From: UBA1402 sp964575345
GTDB taxonomy: Bacteria > Bacteroidota > Bacteroidia > Bacteroidales > UBA1402
Assembly (NCBI GenBank): GCA_964575345.1
Contig: CAZNQD010000008.1
Coordinates: 1 to 64,000 of the forward strand
DNA length: 64,000 bases
Direction: 5' to 3'
The notes under the pieces were generated by a model. The model was not told where the DNA came from, did not search any database, and was given only the letters and a program-made list of their open reading frames with translations. A program made the position numbers and the translations under genes. This document shows, piece after piece, positions 53,013-62,718 of the stretch (positions are counted from its first letter, which is position 1; each line of letters starts with the position of its first letter).

Positions 53013-54704
53013 ATGAACAAAACCTTTAAACTTTCAATCCTAGTATCCCTTTTGTTGATTTTATCGGGATGCGGCTCTAAATTGGCTTTAGATCGTGAGC
53101 ATTTTACAGTCACCCCCCAGGTTCTTGAAGCTGTTGGTGGTAAGGTAGATGCAACCATTGACGGAGTTTTTCCCGAAAAAATGTTTCCGGCTAAGGGTGT
53201 TGTCACTATTACCCCTGTTCTGAAATACGAAGGTGGTGAAACCGAAGGGACACCAATGAGCTTTCAGGGAGAAAAGGCTGTTGGCAATAACAAAGTCATA
53301 CCTACAGCTGCCGGTGGCAACTTTAGCATGAAATCGTCCTACGACTACAAGCCCGAGATGAAACGCTCAGAGCTTTTTGTCCGCATTAATGTAGTTACAG
53401 GCAAAAAGACACTTGATCTTCCCGAAATTAAACTGGCCGACGGAGTAGTATCCACAGAAAATCTGGTGAATGCCCAAAAGGCCAAACCTTCACCCAGCGT
53501 AGACAAATTTCAGCGCATCATTACCGAAGTAACCGAAGCCCAGATCCTTTTCCTTATTCAACAATCCAATGTGCGCGGCAGCGAACTTAAGAGCGACGAA
53601 ATTCAGGCACTGGTTTCTGCTATCTCCAGCGCTGCCCAGACTGAGAATAAAGAAATCTCCGGTATTAAAGTTTCTTCTTATGCCTCTCCCGACGGCACTG
53701 TTAAACTGAACGAAAACCTGGCCGGCAGTCGTGAAAAGAACACGGTAAGTTATTTAGATAAAGAATTGAAAAAAGCCAAAGCCCAGGGTAATATCGAGGC
53801 TGATTTTACCGCCGAAGACTGGGACGGATTTAAAAATTTGCTGGAAGCTTCGGATGTACAGGACAAAGCTCTCATACTGCGTGTTTTGTCTATGTATTCC
53901 GATCCTGAACAACGCGAAGCAGAAATCAAAAAACTGTCGTCTGCCTACAAAGTGCTGGCCGACGAAATCCTGCCCAAACTCAGACGTTCAAGAATGGCTT
54001 TAACTGTTGACGTCATCGGAAAATCTGACGAAGAAATCAAAGCGTTGTTCGGCTCCAATCCCTCCGGACTCAGCCTGGAAGAAATACTTTACGCTGCTAC
54101 TTTGTACAATACACCTGCCGAAAAGGAAAGCGTTTACCAAAAAGCATCAGAACTCTATCCCAACGATTCCCGTGCTTTCAACAACGCAGGAATGATAAAA
54201 TTTGAGGCCGGAGATGTTGCCGGTGCTAAAACCTGGTTTGAAAAAGCTTATACAATCGAAAAAACCAAAGAATCTTCTCTCAACCTGGCTCTGTGTGCCA
54301 TTGCCGAAGGAGCTGACAATGCTACCATTGAAGCTTACCTGAATCAGGCTGCCGGTGCCAAGAATTACGAAGAGGCCCTGGGAATGCTTTACATCAAGAA
54401 AGGTGATTATACTAATGCCGTCAAAGCTTTTGGTGATCTCAAGAGCAATAACGCGGCTTTGGCTCAGATTTTGGCAAAAGATTACAGCAAAGCCAAAACT
54501 ACTCTGGCCGGAGTTGAAAACCCCGATGCCGAAACCTATTATCTGCAAGCCCTGGTAGGTGCCCGCACCAATAACAGAGCTGAAGTATTGGATGGTTTGA
54601 AGAAATCCATAGCCGAAGATTCAGCCATGGCCAAAAAAGCGGCTAATGACGTTGAGTTTGCAAAATATCTGGTTGACACCGAAATTGCAAGCCTCCTGAG
54701 TTAA
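53013..54704 (+). CDS. Lipoprotein with TPR repeats (Bacteroidota envelope family)
   Basis: This 563-residue protein has signal and lipobox ILSGC (C20). Residues about 40-150 look beta-rich. Residues about 215-260 (ISGIKVSSYASPDGTVKLNENLAGSR) resemble half of an OmpA-like domain, with ASPDG where OmpA domains have a GHTD-type turn. Residues about 370-540 contain several TPR-like helical pairs (DSRAFNNAGMIKFEAGDVAGAKTWFEKAY and onward). I know similar lipoproteins from Bacteroidota but no assigned function. It is monocistronic, with its own promoter and a strong terminator. Codon use appears regular, suggesting good expression. Confidence 0.75.
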   Translation: MNKTFKLSILVSLLLILSGCGSKLALDREHFTVTPQVLEAVGGKVDATIDGVFPEKMFPAKGVVTITPVLKYEGGETEGTPMSFQGEKAVGNNKVIPTAAGGNFSMKSSYDYKPEMKRSELFVRINVVTGKKTLDLPEIKLADGVVSTENLVNAQKAKPSPSVDKFQRIITEVTEAQILFLIQQSNVRGSELKSDEIQALVSAISSAAQTENKEISGIKVSSYASPDGTVKLNENLAGSREKNTVSYLDKELKKAKAQGNIEADFTAEDWDGFKNLLEASDVQDKALILRVLSMYSDPEQREAEIKKLSSAYKVLADEILPKLRRSRMALTVDVIGKSDEEIKALFGSNPSGLSLEEILYAATLYNTPAEKESVYQKASELYPNDSRAFNNAGMIKFEAGDVAGAKTWFEKAYTIEKTKESSLNLALCAIAEGADNATIEAYLNQAAGAKNYEEALGMLYIKKGDYTNAVKAFGDLKSNNAALAQILAKDYSKAKTTLAGVENPDAETYYLQALVGARTNNRAEVLDGLKKSIAEDSAMAKKAANDVEFAKYLVDTEIASLLS

Positions 54705-54720
54705 ATCACTTGATTTTTCC

Positions 54721-54771
54721 AACCAAAACAAAAGGGTGTCTCCAAAGCGGAGACACCCTTTTGTTTTGGTT
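54721..54771. terminator. Perfect 23-bp bidirectional terminator hairpin
   Basis: The left arm 54721-54743 and right arm 54749-54771 are exact reverse complements around a 5-nt loop (AAAGC). The stem core is GGGTGTCTCC/GGAGACACCC, flanked by A-rich and T-rich ends (AAAACAAAA/TTTTGTTTT). This gives T-rich tails on both strands. It lies 17 bp after the TPR lipoprotein stop and 58 bp from the convergent ispG stop, so it can serve both. Confidence 0.9.
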
Positions 54772-54828
54772 ACCACGTATGACGCATTACTTTAACAGGT
54801 GAGAATCTGTATCTGGTTCTTCGCCGGG

Positions 54829-56670
54829 TCAATTCCTGTCTGTTTTGATGAAAGCCAGCAGCTTGTCAAGTGCTTCTTCTTCGGGAATGTTCTTTTCGAC
54901 GCAAAGTTTGCCTTTGTAAAGGCTGATCCGGCCTCTGCCTGCGCCCACATAACCGTAGTCGGCATCGGCCATTTCGCCCGGACCGTTTACAATACAGCCC
55001 ATCACGGCAATCTTGAGGCCTTTCAGGTGAGAGGTGCCGGCTTTTACTTTGGCCAGGGTACTTTGAAGGTTGAACAGAGTCCGGCCGCATCCGGGGCAGG
55101 AGATGTATTCGGTTTTGCTGATCCTGGAGCGTGTGGCTTGCAAAATACCAAACATTAACGAGAGGCATTCCGTCTGCAAGGCCCCTGCAGAGATGCAGAC
55201 ACCGTCGCCAAAACCGTCAGCTAACAAAAAACCGAAATCGGTTGCAGCCTGAACTTGCAGGCTCTCGGCATCCTCTGTAGAATAGGTAGCGGTAACAACG
55301 ACAGGCAAATGAAAGTCGAGGTTTAATAAGGTATGAAAGGCCGCCCGCATTTCTGCCGCAGTATTCTGGTGGGTACTGTACAGCCAAAGTATTATATTCT
55401 CCTCTTTTTCAAGTTGCTGCAACAATTCTGTATTCAGGTTTGAATAACTGACGCGAAGAAAACGCAGTACTGCCTTACAGCCCGGTAATTCGTCGATTTG
55501 CCCGACTTCAAACAGAGGGAAGCATTGGGCCTGTCCTCGATATACCTCATAATTACAGATTTGTGGAATATTGTCCTTGCGGGGAGCTTCGGGGGCTTTG
55601 GCTCCCAGATAGATGAAATCGGGCTTAGGGTCGGCAAAAGAGTAATCTTTTGTAAGCCCTTGTGAATGATCCTGTATGACAACAGGAACCTGCCCATTTC
55701 CGAAAATTCCGGTTTTTTTGCTCTCGCGTCGCTTATAGGTGTAAGGGTCAAAACCTTCAAAAGCCCTGGCGTCGATGATAGTATGCCCTTTTCTTTTTTC
55801 GACGTATTTCACCAGTTTGCGGGCTACCGGAATTTCTGCCTCAGGATCTTCGCTCAGCGACACACGTATGGTATCTCCAATTCCGTCCAGGAGCAGGCTG
55901 CCAATACCTACAGCCGATTTGATGCGTCCGTCTTCGCCGTCTCCGGCTTCGGTGACACCCAGGTGTAAGGGAAAACTCATTCGTTCGGCTTCCATGGTCT
56001 TCACCAGCAGGCGCACAGTCTGGATCATGGCCAGGGTGTTGGACGATTTGATGGAGACGACTACCTGCCTGAAATCTTCTTCCAAGCAAATACGCAGATA
56101 TTCCATGCAGGATTCCACCATGCCGCGTGGACTGTCTCCGTATCGAAGCATCATTCTCGAAGAAAGCGACCCGTGGTTGACGCCGATGCGTAAAGCGGTA
56201 CTGTTTTCCTTGCATATAGCAAGCAAAGGCAACAGTCGCTCCCTGACTTTTTCCTTTTCGAACTTAAGCTCGCTTACTCCGTCCCCGGGTAGCTCAATGT
56301 GCAGGGGATCGGCAAAATTTCCGGGATTGATCCGGACTTTCTCTATTTTGGAAGCAGCCAATTCGGCGGCTCTGGGATTGAAATGAATGTCGGCGATCAG
56401 AGGGACTTCAACTCCCTGTTTCCGTATTTCTTTGCGAATATTGCCCAGATTTTCTGCTTCCCTGGTTCCCTGTGCCGTCAGACGCACATAATCGGCTCCT
56501 GCGGCGACTATTTTTTTTATCTGTTCCACACAGCAAACCGTATCCAGGGTGGAACAATTGGTCATCGACTGTATACGGACAGGGTAAGTTCCGCCCAGAG
56601 GAACCTGAGCTATGTCCACCGGGAAGCTTTTTCTACGCTGGTAGTTAAAGAGATTCTGACAGTAAGTCAT
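54829..56670 (-). CDS. ispG: 4-hydroxy-3-methylbut-2-enyl diphosphate synthase, long form (IspG/GcpE)
   Basis: This 613-residue enzyme converts MEcPP to HMBPP in the MEP isoprenoid pathway using a [4Fe-4S] cluster. The TIM-barrel part begins VPLGGTYPVRIQSMTNCST and includes PLIADIHFNPRAA. A large insert domain (about residues 290-510) follows, as in plant, Chlamydia and Bacteroidota forms. The C-terminal cluster ligands are in ISCPGCGRTLFN and VMGCIVNGPGEM. Its 5' end overlaps purE by 26 bp. It is the last gene of rpoN-gcvH-purE-ispG. Confidence 0.96.
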   Translation of the reverse strand: MTYCQNLFNYQRRKSFPVDIAQVPLGGTYPVRIQSMTNCSTLDTVCCVEQIKKIVAAGADYVRLTAQGTREAENLGNIRKEIRKQGVEVPLIADIHFNPRAAELAASKIEKVRINPGNFADPLHIELPGDGVSELKFEKEKVRERLLPLLAICKENSTALRIGVNHGSLSSRMMLRYGDSPRGMVESCMEYLRICLEEDFRQVVVSIKSSNTLAMIQTVRLLVKTMEAERMSFPLHLGVTEAGDGEDGRIKSAVGIGSLLLDGIGDTIRVSLSEDPEAEIPVARKLVKYVEKRKGHTIIDARAFEGFDPYTYKRRESKKTGIFGNGQVPVVIQDHSQGLTKDYSFADPKPDFIYLGAKAPEAPRKDNIPQICNYEVYRGQAQCFPLFEVGQIDELPGCKAVLRFLRVSYSNLNTELLQQLEKEENIILWLYSTHQNTAAEMRAAFHTLLNLDFHLPVVVTATYSTEDAESLQVQAATDFGFLLADGFGDGVCISAGALQTECLSLMFGILQATRSRISKTEYISCPGCGRTLFNLQSTLAKVKAGTSHLKGLKIAVMGCIVNGPGEMADADYGYVGAGRGRISLYKGKLCVEKNIPEEEALDKLLAFIKTDRN

Positions 56671-57172
56671 TGGTTTTGTATTCGTATTTGAGCTGCTGCA
56701 ATTCCCGGTCGGCTTTTACAATTTTGTTTTTGAGTCCGGCTTTATAAGCGACTAGCCTGGCTTGCAATGCCTGGTCTGCTACCGCCAGTATTTCCACGGA
56801 CAACAGGGCGGCATTCATGGCCCCGTTAATGCCTACGGTGGCTACAGGAATGCCCGGAGGCATCTGTACGATGGCCAGCAAAGCATCCAGGCCTTCAAGT
56901 CCGGCTTTAATTGGCACACCAATGACAGGCAGGGTGGTAGAAGCCGCAATAACTCCGGGCAGATGCGCGGCCATGCCTGCCGCAGCAATAATTACTTTGA
57001 TTCCTCTTTCGGCTGCAGTCTTCGAGAACTTTTCCACGGCCTCGGGGGTGCGGTGGGCCGACAGGGCATGCATTTCAAAAGGAATTTGAAATTCATTCAA
57101 CAAGTCCGCTGCTTTTTCCATGACAGGCAAATCGGAAGTACTGCCCATAATTATGCTGACTATCGCTTTCAT
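56645..57172 (-). CDS. purE: N5-carboxyaminoimidazole ribonucleotide mutase
   Basis: This 175-residue class I PurE interconverts N5-CAIR and CAIR in purine synthesis. Motifs are the N-terminal IIMGSTSDLPVMEKA, MHALSAHRTPEAVEKF with the catalytic His, and VIIAAAGMAAHLPGVIAASTTLPVIGVP. Its stop overlaps ispG by 26 bp, and its ATG follows the gcvH stop by 4 bp. The partner purK is not in the window. Confidence 0.96.
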   Translation of the reverse strand: MKAIVSIIMGSTSDLPVMEKAADLLNEFQIPFEMHALSAHRTPEAVEKFSKTAAERGIKVIIAAAGMAAHLPGVIAASTTLPVIGVPIKAGLEGLDALLAIVQMPPGIPVATVGINGAMNAALLSVEILAVADQALQARLVAYKAGLKNKIVKADRELQQLKYEYKTNDLLSESL

Positions 57173-57176
57173 AGGT

Positions 57177-57554
57177 TTATCCGATCATTTCTTTATATTG
57201 TTCATAACTGAGCAGTTCCCCAAGTTCTGAGGGATCAGCCAGGCTGATTTTTATTATCCAGCCCCCGTCGTAAGGTTCTTTATTGATGAGTTCCGGATGA
57301 TCTTCCAATTCAGCATTGGCTTCGAGCACGGTTCCTCCTGCGGGAAGAAAAAGGTCTGAAACAGCCTTGACGGCCTCGACGCTGCCAAAAACTTCTTCTT
57401 TTTGTAAGTTCTCTCCTACAGTCGTGATGTCCACATAGACAATTTCTCCCAATTCAGATTGAGCAAAATCGCTTATTCCCACATAGGCTTCCTGCCCCTC
57501 TACACGAATCCATTCGTGATTTCTGGTGAATTTTAATTTGTTAGGATTGTTCAT
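57177..57554 (-). CDS. gcvH: Glycine cleavage system H protein
   Basis: This 125-residue lipoyl carrier of the glycine cleavage system has the lipoylated lysine in FGSVEAVKAVSDLFLPAGG (the Lys of EAVKAVS, near residue 62). The N-terminus KFTRNHEWIRVEGQEAYVGISDFAQ is standard. The P and T protein genes are not nearby, which is common. It lies 29 bp downstream of rpoN and 4 bp upstream of purE. Confidence 0.96.
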   Translation of the reverse strand: MNNPNKLKFTRNHEWIRVEGQEAYVGISDFAQSELGEIVYVDITTVGENLQKEEVFGSVEAVKAVSDLFLPAGGTVLEANAELEDHPELINKEPYDGGWIIKISLADPSELGELLSYEQYKEMIG

Positions 57555-57583
57555 ATTATATCGTATTAAGTGATAAAAGACCT

Positions 57584-59029
57584 TTATTGTACGCGTAATC
57601 TGGCTACCGGTATTTTTAATTGCAAACGGTATTTGGAAATGGTGCGCCTGGCGACCAGATAGCCTTTTTCCTGCATGATTTTTTCCAGATCGTCGTCGGT
57701 ATAGGGCTTGCTTTTGTCTTCGTTGTCGATGATCTCCTGCAAAACATTTTTTACCCTGATGGTAGATACTTCTTCTCCGGTGTCGGTTTGAAGTGATTCT
57801 GAAAAGAAATATTTCAAGGGAAAGACACCAAAAGCCGTTTGTACGTATTTACTGCTCGAAACTCTTGATATAGTGGAAATATCGTAAGAGGTGATGTTGG
57901 CAATGTCTTTGAGGATCATCGGCCTGATCTTTTTTTCGTTGCCGCTCAGGAAGAACTCCATTTGATAGTCCAGGATGGCCTGCATGGTGCTGAGCAGGGT
58001 TTGCTGACGTTGTTTTATAGCTTCGATAAACCAATACGCCGCTTCGACTTTTTGACGGGCAAAAACGGCTGCATTTTTGGTTTCCATGCTTTGTTTGTGT
58101 GGATTGGCATTGAAATCATGAAGCAATTTAAGGTAGCGGCTGCTTACGTGAATCTCGGGTAAGTTGCCTTCGTTGAGGCTGAGAACGAGATTGCCGTCAA
58201 TATTCTCGACGATAAAATCCGGAATGACCTGTTTGCCTGACTCGCCCGATATTCCTTCCCAGGCGTTACCGGGTTTGGGATTGAGTTTGAGAATTTCTCC
58301 AACTATTGCGTCGTATTCCTCGCGGCTGATGCCCCATTTGTGGAGGATGCGGTCGTGGTGCCTGTGGGAAAAGTCTTCGAAAAACTGTTCCAGCAGATAG
58401 ATAGCCTGTCCTGTCAAAACTGTCTTTGGTTTTCGGTAAAGTTGCAATAACAGGCAGTTTTTAAGATTTAAGGCAGCAACACCGGCAGGTTCAAAATCCT
58501 GAATCACCCTGAGCATCCTGTTCATTTCGTCCGGGGAGACCTCTTTGAATGCCTGAAAAGAAATCTGATCGGAAACCGTTTCGAGAGGAATGCGCAGATA
58601 ACCGTCGTCATCGATGTTTCCTATGAGGTATTCACCGATTATTTTTTCGTTTTCGGTGAGGTTCAGCACATTGAGCTGTTGCATCAGAAAATCATGCAAA
58701 GACAAGACGCCGGAGCCGAAAAAAGTTTCCTTACGGGCAGGGGTGTTTTTGTCGTATTCCCGGTTCCCGTATGGTTCGTCGTCGTCGTGAGGGAGATAAT
58801 CATCAAGGTCATTGAAATCGTCCTGCTGTTCTTCTGTTTCCTCTTCGAGGCCCTGTTCTTTTTCGATGCTCTCGGGATCTTCTCCCAGTTCCAGGGCGGG
58901 ATTTTCGTCCACCTCCCGCAGGATGCGTTCTTCCATTTCCAATTCAGGAACCTCCAGCAGCTTGATTCTTAAAATTTGCTGTGGAGAAAGCTTTTGTTGA
59001 AGTTTTAACGAAAGTTCCTGGTGCAACAT
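57584..59029 (-). CDS. rpoN: RNA polymerase sigma-54 factor
   Basis: This 481-residue sigma-54 has the Gln/Leu-rich region I at the N-terminus (LSLKLQQKLSPQQILRIKLLEVPELEMEERILREV). A very acidic region II follows (about 50-100), then the core-binding domain. The HTH contains DIANITSYDISTISRVSSSKYVQT, and the RpoN box VARRTISKYRLQLKIP is at the C-terminus. It depends on enhancer-binding AAA+ activators, none of which is in the window. A -7 element at 59057-59064 precedes it. Confidence 0.97.
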   Translation of the reverse strand: MLHQELSLKLQQKLSPQQILRIKLLEVPELEMEERILREVDENPALELGEDPESIEKEQGLEEETEEQQDDFNDLDDYLPHDDDEPYGNREYDKNTPARKETFFGSGVLSLHDFLMQQLNVLNLTENEKIIGEYLIGNIDDDGYLRIPLETVSDQISFQAFKEVSPDEMNRMLRVIQDFEPAGVAALNLKNCLLLQLYRKPKTVLTGQAIYLLEQFFEDFSHRHHDRILHKWGISREEYDAIVGEILKLNPKPGNAWEGISGESGKQVIPDFIVENIDGNLVLSLNEGNLPEIHVSSRYLKLLHDFNANPHKQSMETKNAAVFARQKVEAAYWFIEAIKQRQQTLLSTMQAILDYQMEFFLSGNEKKIRPMILKDIANITSYDISTISRVSSSKYVQTAFGVFPLKYFFSESLQTDTGEEVSTIRVKNVLQEIIDNEDKSKPYTDDDLEKIMQEKGYLVARRTISKYRLQLKIPVARLRVQ

Positions 59030-59056
59030 CTTGTTCCGTCAATAAAAATGTCTGTG

Positions 59057-59064
59057 CAAAAGTA
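59057..59064 (-). promoter_or_regulatory. Putative -7 element for rpoN-gcvH-purE-ispG
   Basis: The minus strand reads TACTTTTG, 27 nt before the rpoN ATG, with a TTG (59088-59090) 23 nt upstream of it. The spacer is slightly long for the consensus. Confidence 0.45.
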
Positions 59065-59095
59065 GCATTTTTCGATTGAATCCCCAGCAACTTAG

Positions 59096-60760
59096 TTAAT
59101 AATGAAAACTGCTGCCTCCCACAAATTCTCTTAGTACCGAAGTAGGAGGAATTTCCCAATCAGTAATGGGAATAAAGTAATTCAAGAAGCGTAGCAGGCG
59201 TCTCGCTTCGGAGTACTCGACGCAATTCTGAGGGACTTCTCTCAATATGGGCTCTATGTAATTTTTTAATACAGAGAATTCAAAGATTAGTGCCGAATTG
59301 AACATGGCATCGGCATTCTCCTGGAAGGGGAAAATCCATTTGTCTTCTCCGGCGCGTACACTTTCCCAGCGGGCAATGGTTTCTTTGGCCGAAGTGCCCC
59401 GGTAGCGGGAATCCCGGATAATTCTCCGAATCAGCCTGTTGTCCGTGGTTGGAATCCGGTTGTGTTTATCCAGCGAAATGGCGGTGAGGGCAGAAATATA
59501 CAATTTAAACTGAGCCTCTGCCGGAACGTTTTTCAATAATTCGGGATTTAGTGCGTGAATGCCTTCCAGGATAAGTATGTTTTGTGGCGTCAACTTGATT
59601 TTATTGCCTTTGTATTCTTTGGTTCCCAGGGTAAAATTAAAGCTGGGAATTTCCACTTCCTGCCCTTCGAGTATATTATGCAGATCGCGGTTGAAAAGAT
59701 CCAAATCTAAGGCATAAAGCGATTCATAATCAAATTCACCCTTTTCGTCCCTGGGTGTCTGGCCTCTTTCCAAAAAATAATCATCCATCGAAATGGCTAT
59801 CGGGCGTATCCCCAGGGCAAGCAACTGTATGGATAAACGTTTGCTGAAGGTGGTTTTGCCCGACGAAGAAGGCCCTGAAATCAACACTATCCGAATTTTG
59901 CCCAGGCCTTTGGCAATGGTATCTGCCAACAGGGCAATCTTTTTTTCCTGCAAAGCTTCGGCTACTTTGATCAGCTCTGTTGCCTTGCCCTGAAGGCACA
60001 TAAGATTCAGATCGCCCACGTAGCGGAGATCCATTATCTTGTTCCAACGGACAAATTCCCTGAAAACATCCTGCATTTTGTGTTGAGGCACCAAAGGTGC
60101 CGCTTCAGAGGGATTTAATCTTGAGGGGATGCGCAACAAATAATCGTCCAGGTAGGGAATCAGGTCAAAATTCTTGTTGATGCCCGATGAATAGGCCAAA
60201 GCTCCGTAATAATAATCGATATGTTCCCCCATTTTGCAATAAGTAGTGTAGAGGCTGCCAAAAGTAGTCAGCAAATCGACAATGTCTTTTCTGCCTTTTT
60301 TCCGGAACAATTCAATAACGACGGACGTTTCTTCTTCTACGCTATCTATGGGATTGTCGGCTTCAATAAATTCAAGCACCCTTTTTTTGATGGCATCAAG
60401 ATCTTCCGGGGTGCAGACACGATTCAGATCCAGTTCACAATAATAGCCGTTCGAAACGGAATGTTCAATTCTGAAAGTGCCCTCAGGGAAAAGTTCGTAA
60501 ATGGCCGAGGAGATCAAAAAAGTCAGGGTGCGGACATATACGCGCATGCCCGAGGCTGAGTTTATTTCGATGAATTCTACTCTTTTGGGATTGTACAATT
60601 CATAGTTCAAACTTTCGGTTTTGTTGTTTACTCTGGCCGCAATAGGTTCTATATTGAGTTCCTGCGAAAGTTGTTGGTAAACTTCCAGTAAAGTTACCCC
60701 CATGGGCATGAGCATACTTTTGTTGTTGTTCACGCAAAAAAGACGAGCGGTTTTTGACAT
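59096..60760 (-). CDS. TGS-domain nucleoside kinase (uridine kinase-like)
   Basis: This 554-residue protein combines an N-terminal TGS domain (about 1-65) and a threonyl-tRNA synthetase-like second domain (about 70-220). A phosphoribulokinase/uridine kinase domain follows, with Walker A GPSSSGKT at 296-303. ISMDDYFLERGQTPRDEKGEFDYESLYALD and ILEGIHALNPELL are also typical. I recall the architecture as common in Bacteroidota and some Firmicutes, annotated as uridine kinase. The substrate has not been firmly set and the TGS part may sense or bind RNA. It is on the same strand as rpoN, 66 bp upstream. Confidence 0.88.
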   Translation of the reverse strand: MSKTARLFCVNNNKSMLMPMGVTLLEVYQQLSQELNIEPIAARVNNKTESLNYELYNPKRVEFIEINSASGMRVYVRTLTFLISSAIYELFPEGTFRIEHSVSNGYYCELDLNRVCTPEDLDAIKKRVLEFIEADNPIDSVEEETSVVIELFRKKGRKDIVDLLTTFGSLYTTYCKMGEHIDYYYGALAYSSGINKNFDLIPYLDDYLLRIPSRLNPSEAAPLVPQHKMQDVFREFVRWNKIMDLRYVGDLNLMCLQGKATELIKVAEALQEKKIALLADTIAKGLGKIRIVLISGPSSSGKTTFSKRLSIQLLALGIRPIAISMDDYFLERGQTPRDEKGEFDYESLYALDLDLFNRDLHNILEGQEVEIPSFNFTLGTKEYKGNKIKLTPQNILILEGIHALNPELLKNVPAEAQFKLYISALTAISLDKHNRIPTTDNRLIRRIIRDSRYRGTSAKETIARWESVRAGEDKWIFPFQENADAMFNSALIFEFSVLKNYIEPILREVPQNCVEYSEARRLLRFLNYFIPITDWEIPPTSVLREFVGGSSFHY

Positions 60761-60833
60761 AGCAGTACTGAAAAAAATCAGCCCTAAGGTACAATTAATT
60801 TTCCATAGATTCTGTAATTAAAAAAGTTTCACT

Positions 60834-60841
60834 TACTTTTG
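60834..60841 (+). promoter_or_regulatory. Putative -7 element for the Na/Pi cotransporter gene
   Basis: TACTTTTG fits TAnnTTTG, 36 nt before the preferred ATG at 60878. It overlaps the in-frame TTG at 60839, which argues against that codon being the start. Confidence 0.5.
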
Positions 60842-60877
60842 CGGGATAAAAGCAGAATTCATATTTATACAGCTTCC

Positions 60878-62698
60878 ATGGACTATTCTTTTTATGATTT
60901 CCTCACGCTGATAGGCTCTTTGGGCCTGTTTCTTTTCGGGATGAAAATGATGAGCGAGGGATTACAAAAAGCAGCAAACAAAAAATTAAAAGAATTCCTT
61001 TCGGCCATGACCTCGCACCGTTACGCGGGAGTCTTTATGGGAATGATGGTAACAGCCATTATCCAGTCTTCTTCAGCTACAACGGTGATGGTGGTTAGTT
61101 TCGTCAATGCAGGCCTGATAAATCTGGTACAGTCCATAAGCGTTATTATGGGAGCCAATATTGGTACTACTATTACAGCCTGGATCATTTCTGTTTTTGG
61201 TTTTAACTTCAATATCAGTATTTTATCGCTTCCTTTAATTGGGATTGGTATCATCCCACTAATGTTTTCCAAGAAAAACAGCTACAAAAACATAGGAGAG
61301 TTCATTATTGGTTTTGCCATTTTGTTTATGGGACTGAGTTTTTTGAAAAGCTCAGTGCCTGATTTGCAAAACAATCCTCAAGCACTGGAATTTTTAGCTA
61401 AATATACCAATATGGGCTATGGTTCCGTTTTACTGTTTTTATTATTCGGGACTTTGTTAACCATAGTTGTTCAGTCCTCCAGTGCCACTATGGCTATTAC
61501 CCTGATTATGTGCGCCAAGGGCTGGATCAATTTTGAAATGGGAGCTGCCATGGTGTTGGGAGAAAACATAGGAACAACAGTGACGGCTAACCTTGCGGCT
61601 CTTTCGACCAATATTTCCGGCAAACGGGCAGCCCTGGCCCATACCACCTTCAACGTCATCGGTGTAATCTGGGTGTTGATTTTGTTTTTCCCTTTTGTGG
61701 GTATGGTTCAAAAAATCATCATTGGCATAAGCGGTGTTGATCCCAAGCAACTGGATGTCTTTACAGCCAGCCTGGATCCTGGTGTGCTCAAATTGATTTC
61801 CGACCCAGGAATAAATCTCGACGATCCTCAATTATTAAGTTTACGTGAACAATTAACATCCCTGCAGGCCAGTACTTCTTATGCGCTTTCGTTATTTCAT
61901 ACGATGTTCAATATTATCAACACAACTTTGTTGATTTGGTTTACTGGAGTGATAGCCAAAATTGTCACCAAGATTATTCCCAAGAAAAAAACCGACGAAG
62001 AATTTCAATTACGATATATCAGCACCAATCTGCTTTCTGCTTCTGAATTAGCTATTCCCGAAGCAAAAAAAGAAATTGACGATTACATTATCAGAATCCG
62101 AAGAATGTTTGATATGGTGCGTGAATTGTACTATGAAAAACAGGAATCCAACTTTGAGAAAACCTATGCCCGCATATTGAAATACGAAAATATCAGCGAC
62201 AGGGTAGAACTCGAAATAGCCACCTTCCTGAATAATGTGTCTGAAGGCCGCCTGAGCGATGAAAGTAAGCATCAGATCAGGCAAATGATTCGCATGACCT
62301 CCGAGATAGAAAGTATAGCGGACAGTTGCCACAACATTGCCAACACCATCAAGAGGCGCAGGGATGCAAATGTGGTCCTGACCGATGAAATGACTGCGCA
62401 TGTTGAAAGCATGTTTGGCCTGGCGTATAAACATCTGGAAGATATGGCTAATCTGATTATAAAAAACAGTCACGATACTGCCGAATTAGTCAAAATCAGA
62501 GATACGGAAATAGAAATCAACAAATACCGTAACCAGTTATATCTGGAAAATGACCTCGATTTAGAGGCCAAAAAGTATACCTATCAGGAAGCCTTGTACT
62601 ACATTGATATCATACGAGAATGTGAAAAGCTGGGCGATTACGTTGTCAATGTGGTCGAAGCCTACAGCGGAGGATCAAAATTGTTTGCCCAAATCTAA
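60878..62698 (+). CDS. Na+/phosphate cotransporter family protein with PhoU-like C-terminus
   Basis: This 606-residue protein has two inverted Na_Pi_cotrans repeats in the membrane. Each carries a QSSSAT motif (IIQSSSATTVMVVSFVNAG near 67 and VVQSSSATMAITLIM near 205). Other landmarks are the ANIGTTITAWI and ENIGTTVTANLAA segments. After about residue 370 it becomes a helical cytosolic PhoU-like domain with repeated charged heptads. It likely imports phosphate, or exports it, using sodium. It stands alone on the plus strand, divergent from the nucleoside kinase gene. Confidence 0.92.
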   Translation: MDYSFYDFLTLIGSLGLFLFGMKMMSEGLQKAANKKLKEFLSAMTSHRYAGVFMGMMVTAIIQSSSATTVMVVSFVNAGLINLVQSISVIMGANIGTTITAWIISVFGFNFNISILSLPLIGIGIIPLMFSKKNSYKNIGEFIIGFAILFMGLSFLKSSVPDLQNNPQALEFLAKYTNMGYGSVLLFLLFGTLLTIVVQSSSATMAITLIMCAKGWINFEMGAAMVLGENIGTTVTANLAALSTNISGKRAALAHTTFNVIGVIWVLILFFPFVGMVQKIIIGISGVDPKQLDVFTASLDPGVLKLISDPGINLDDPQLLSLREQLTSLQASTSYALSLFHTMFNIINTTLLIWFTGVIAKIVTKIIPKKKTDEEFQLRYISTNLLSASELAIPEAKKEIDDYIIRIRRMFDMVRELYYEKQESNFEKTYARILKYENISDRVELEIATFLNNVSEGRLSDESKHQIRQMIRMTSEIESIADSCHNIANTIKRRRDANVVLTDEMTAHVESMFGLAYKHLEDMANLIIKNSHDTAELVKIRDTEIEINKYRNQLYLENDLDLEAKKYTYQEALYYIDIIRECEKLGDYVVNVVEAYSGGSKLFAQI

Positions 62699-62718
62699 AA
62701 AAAGTAATAATCCCAAAT

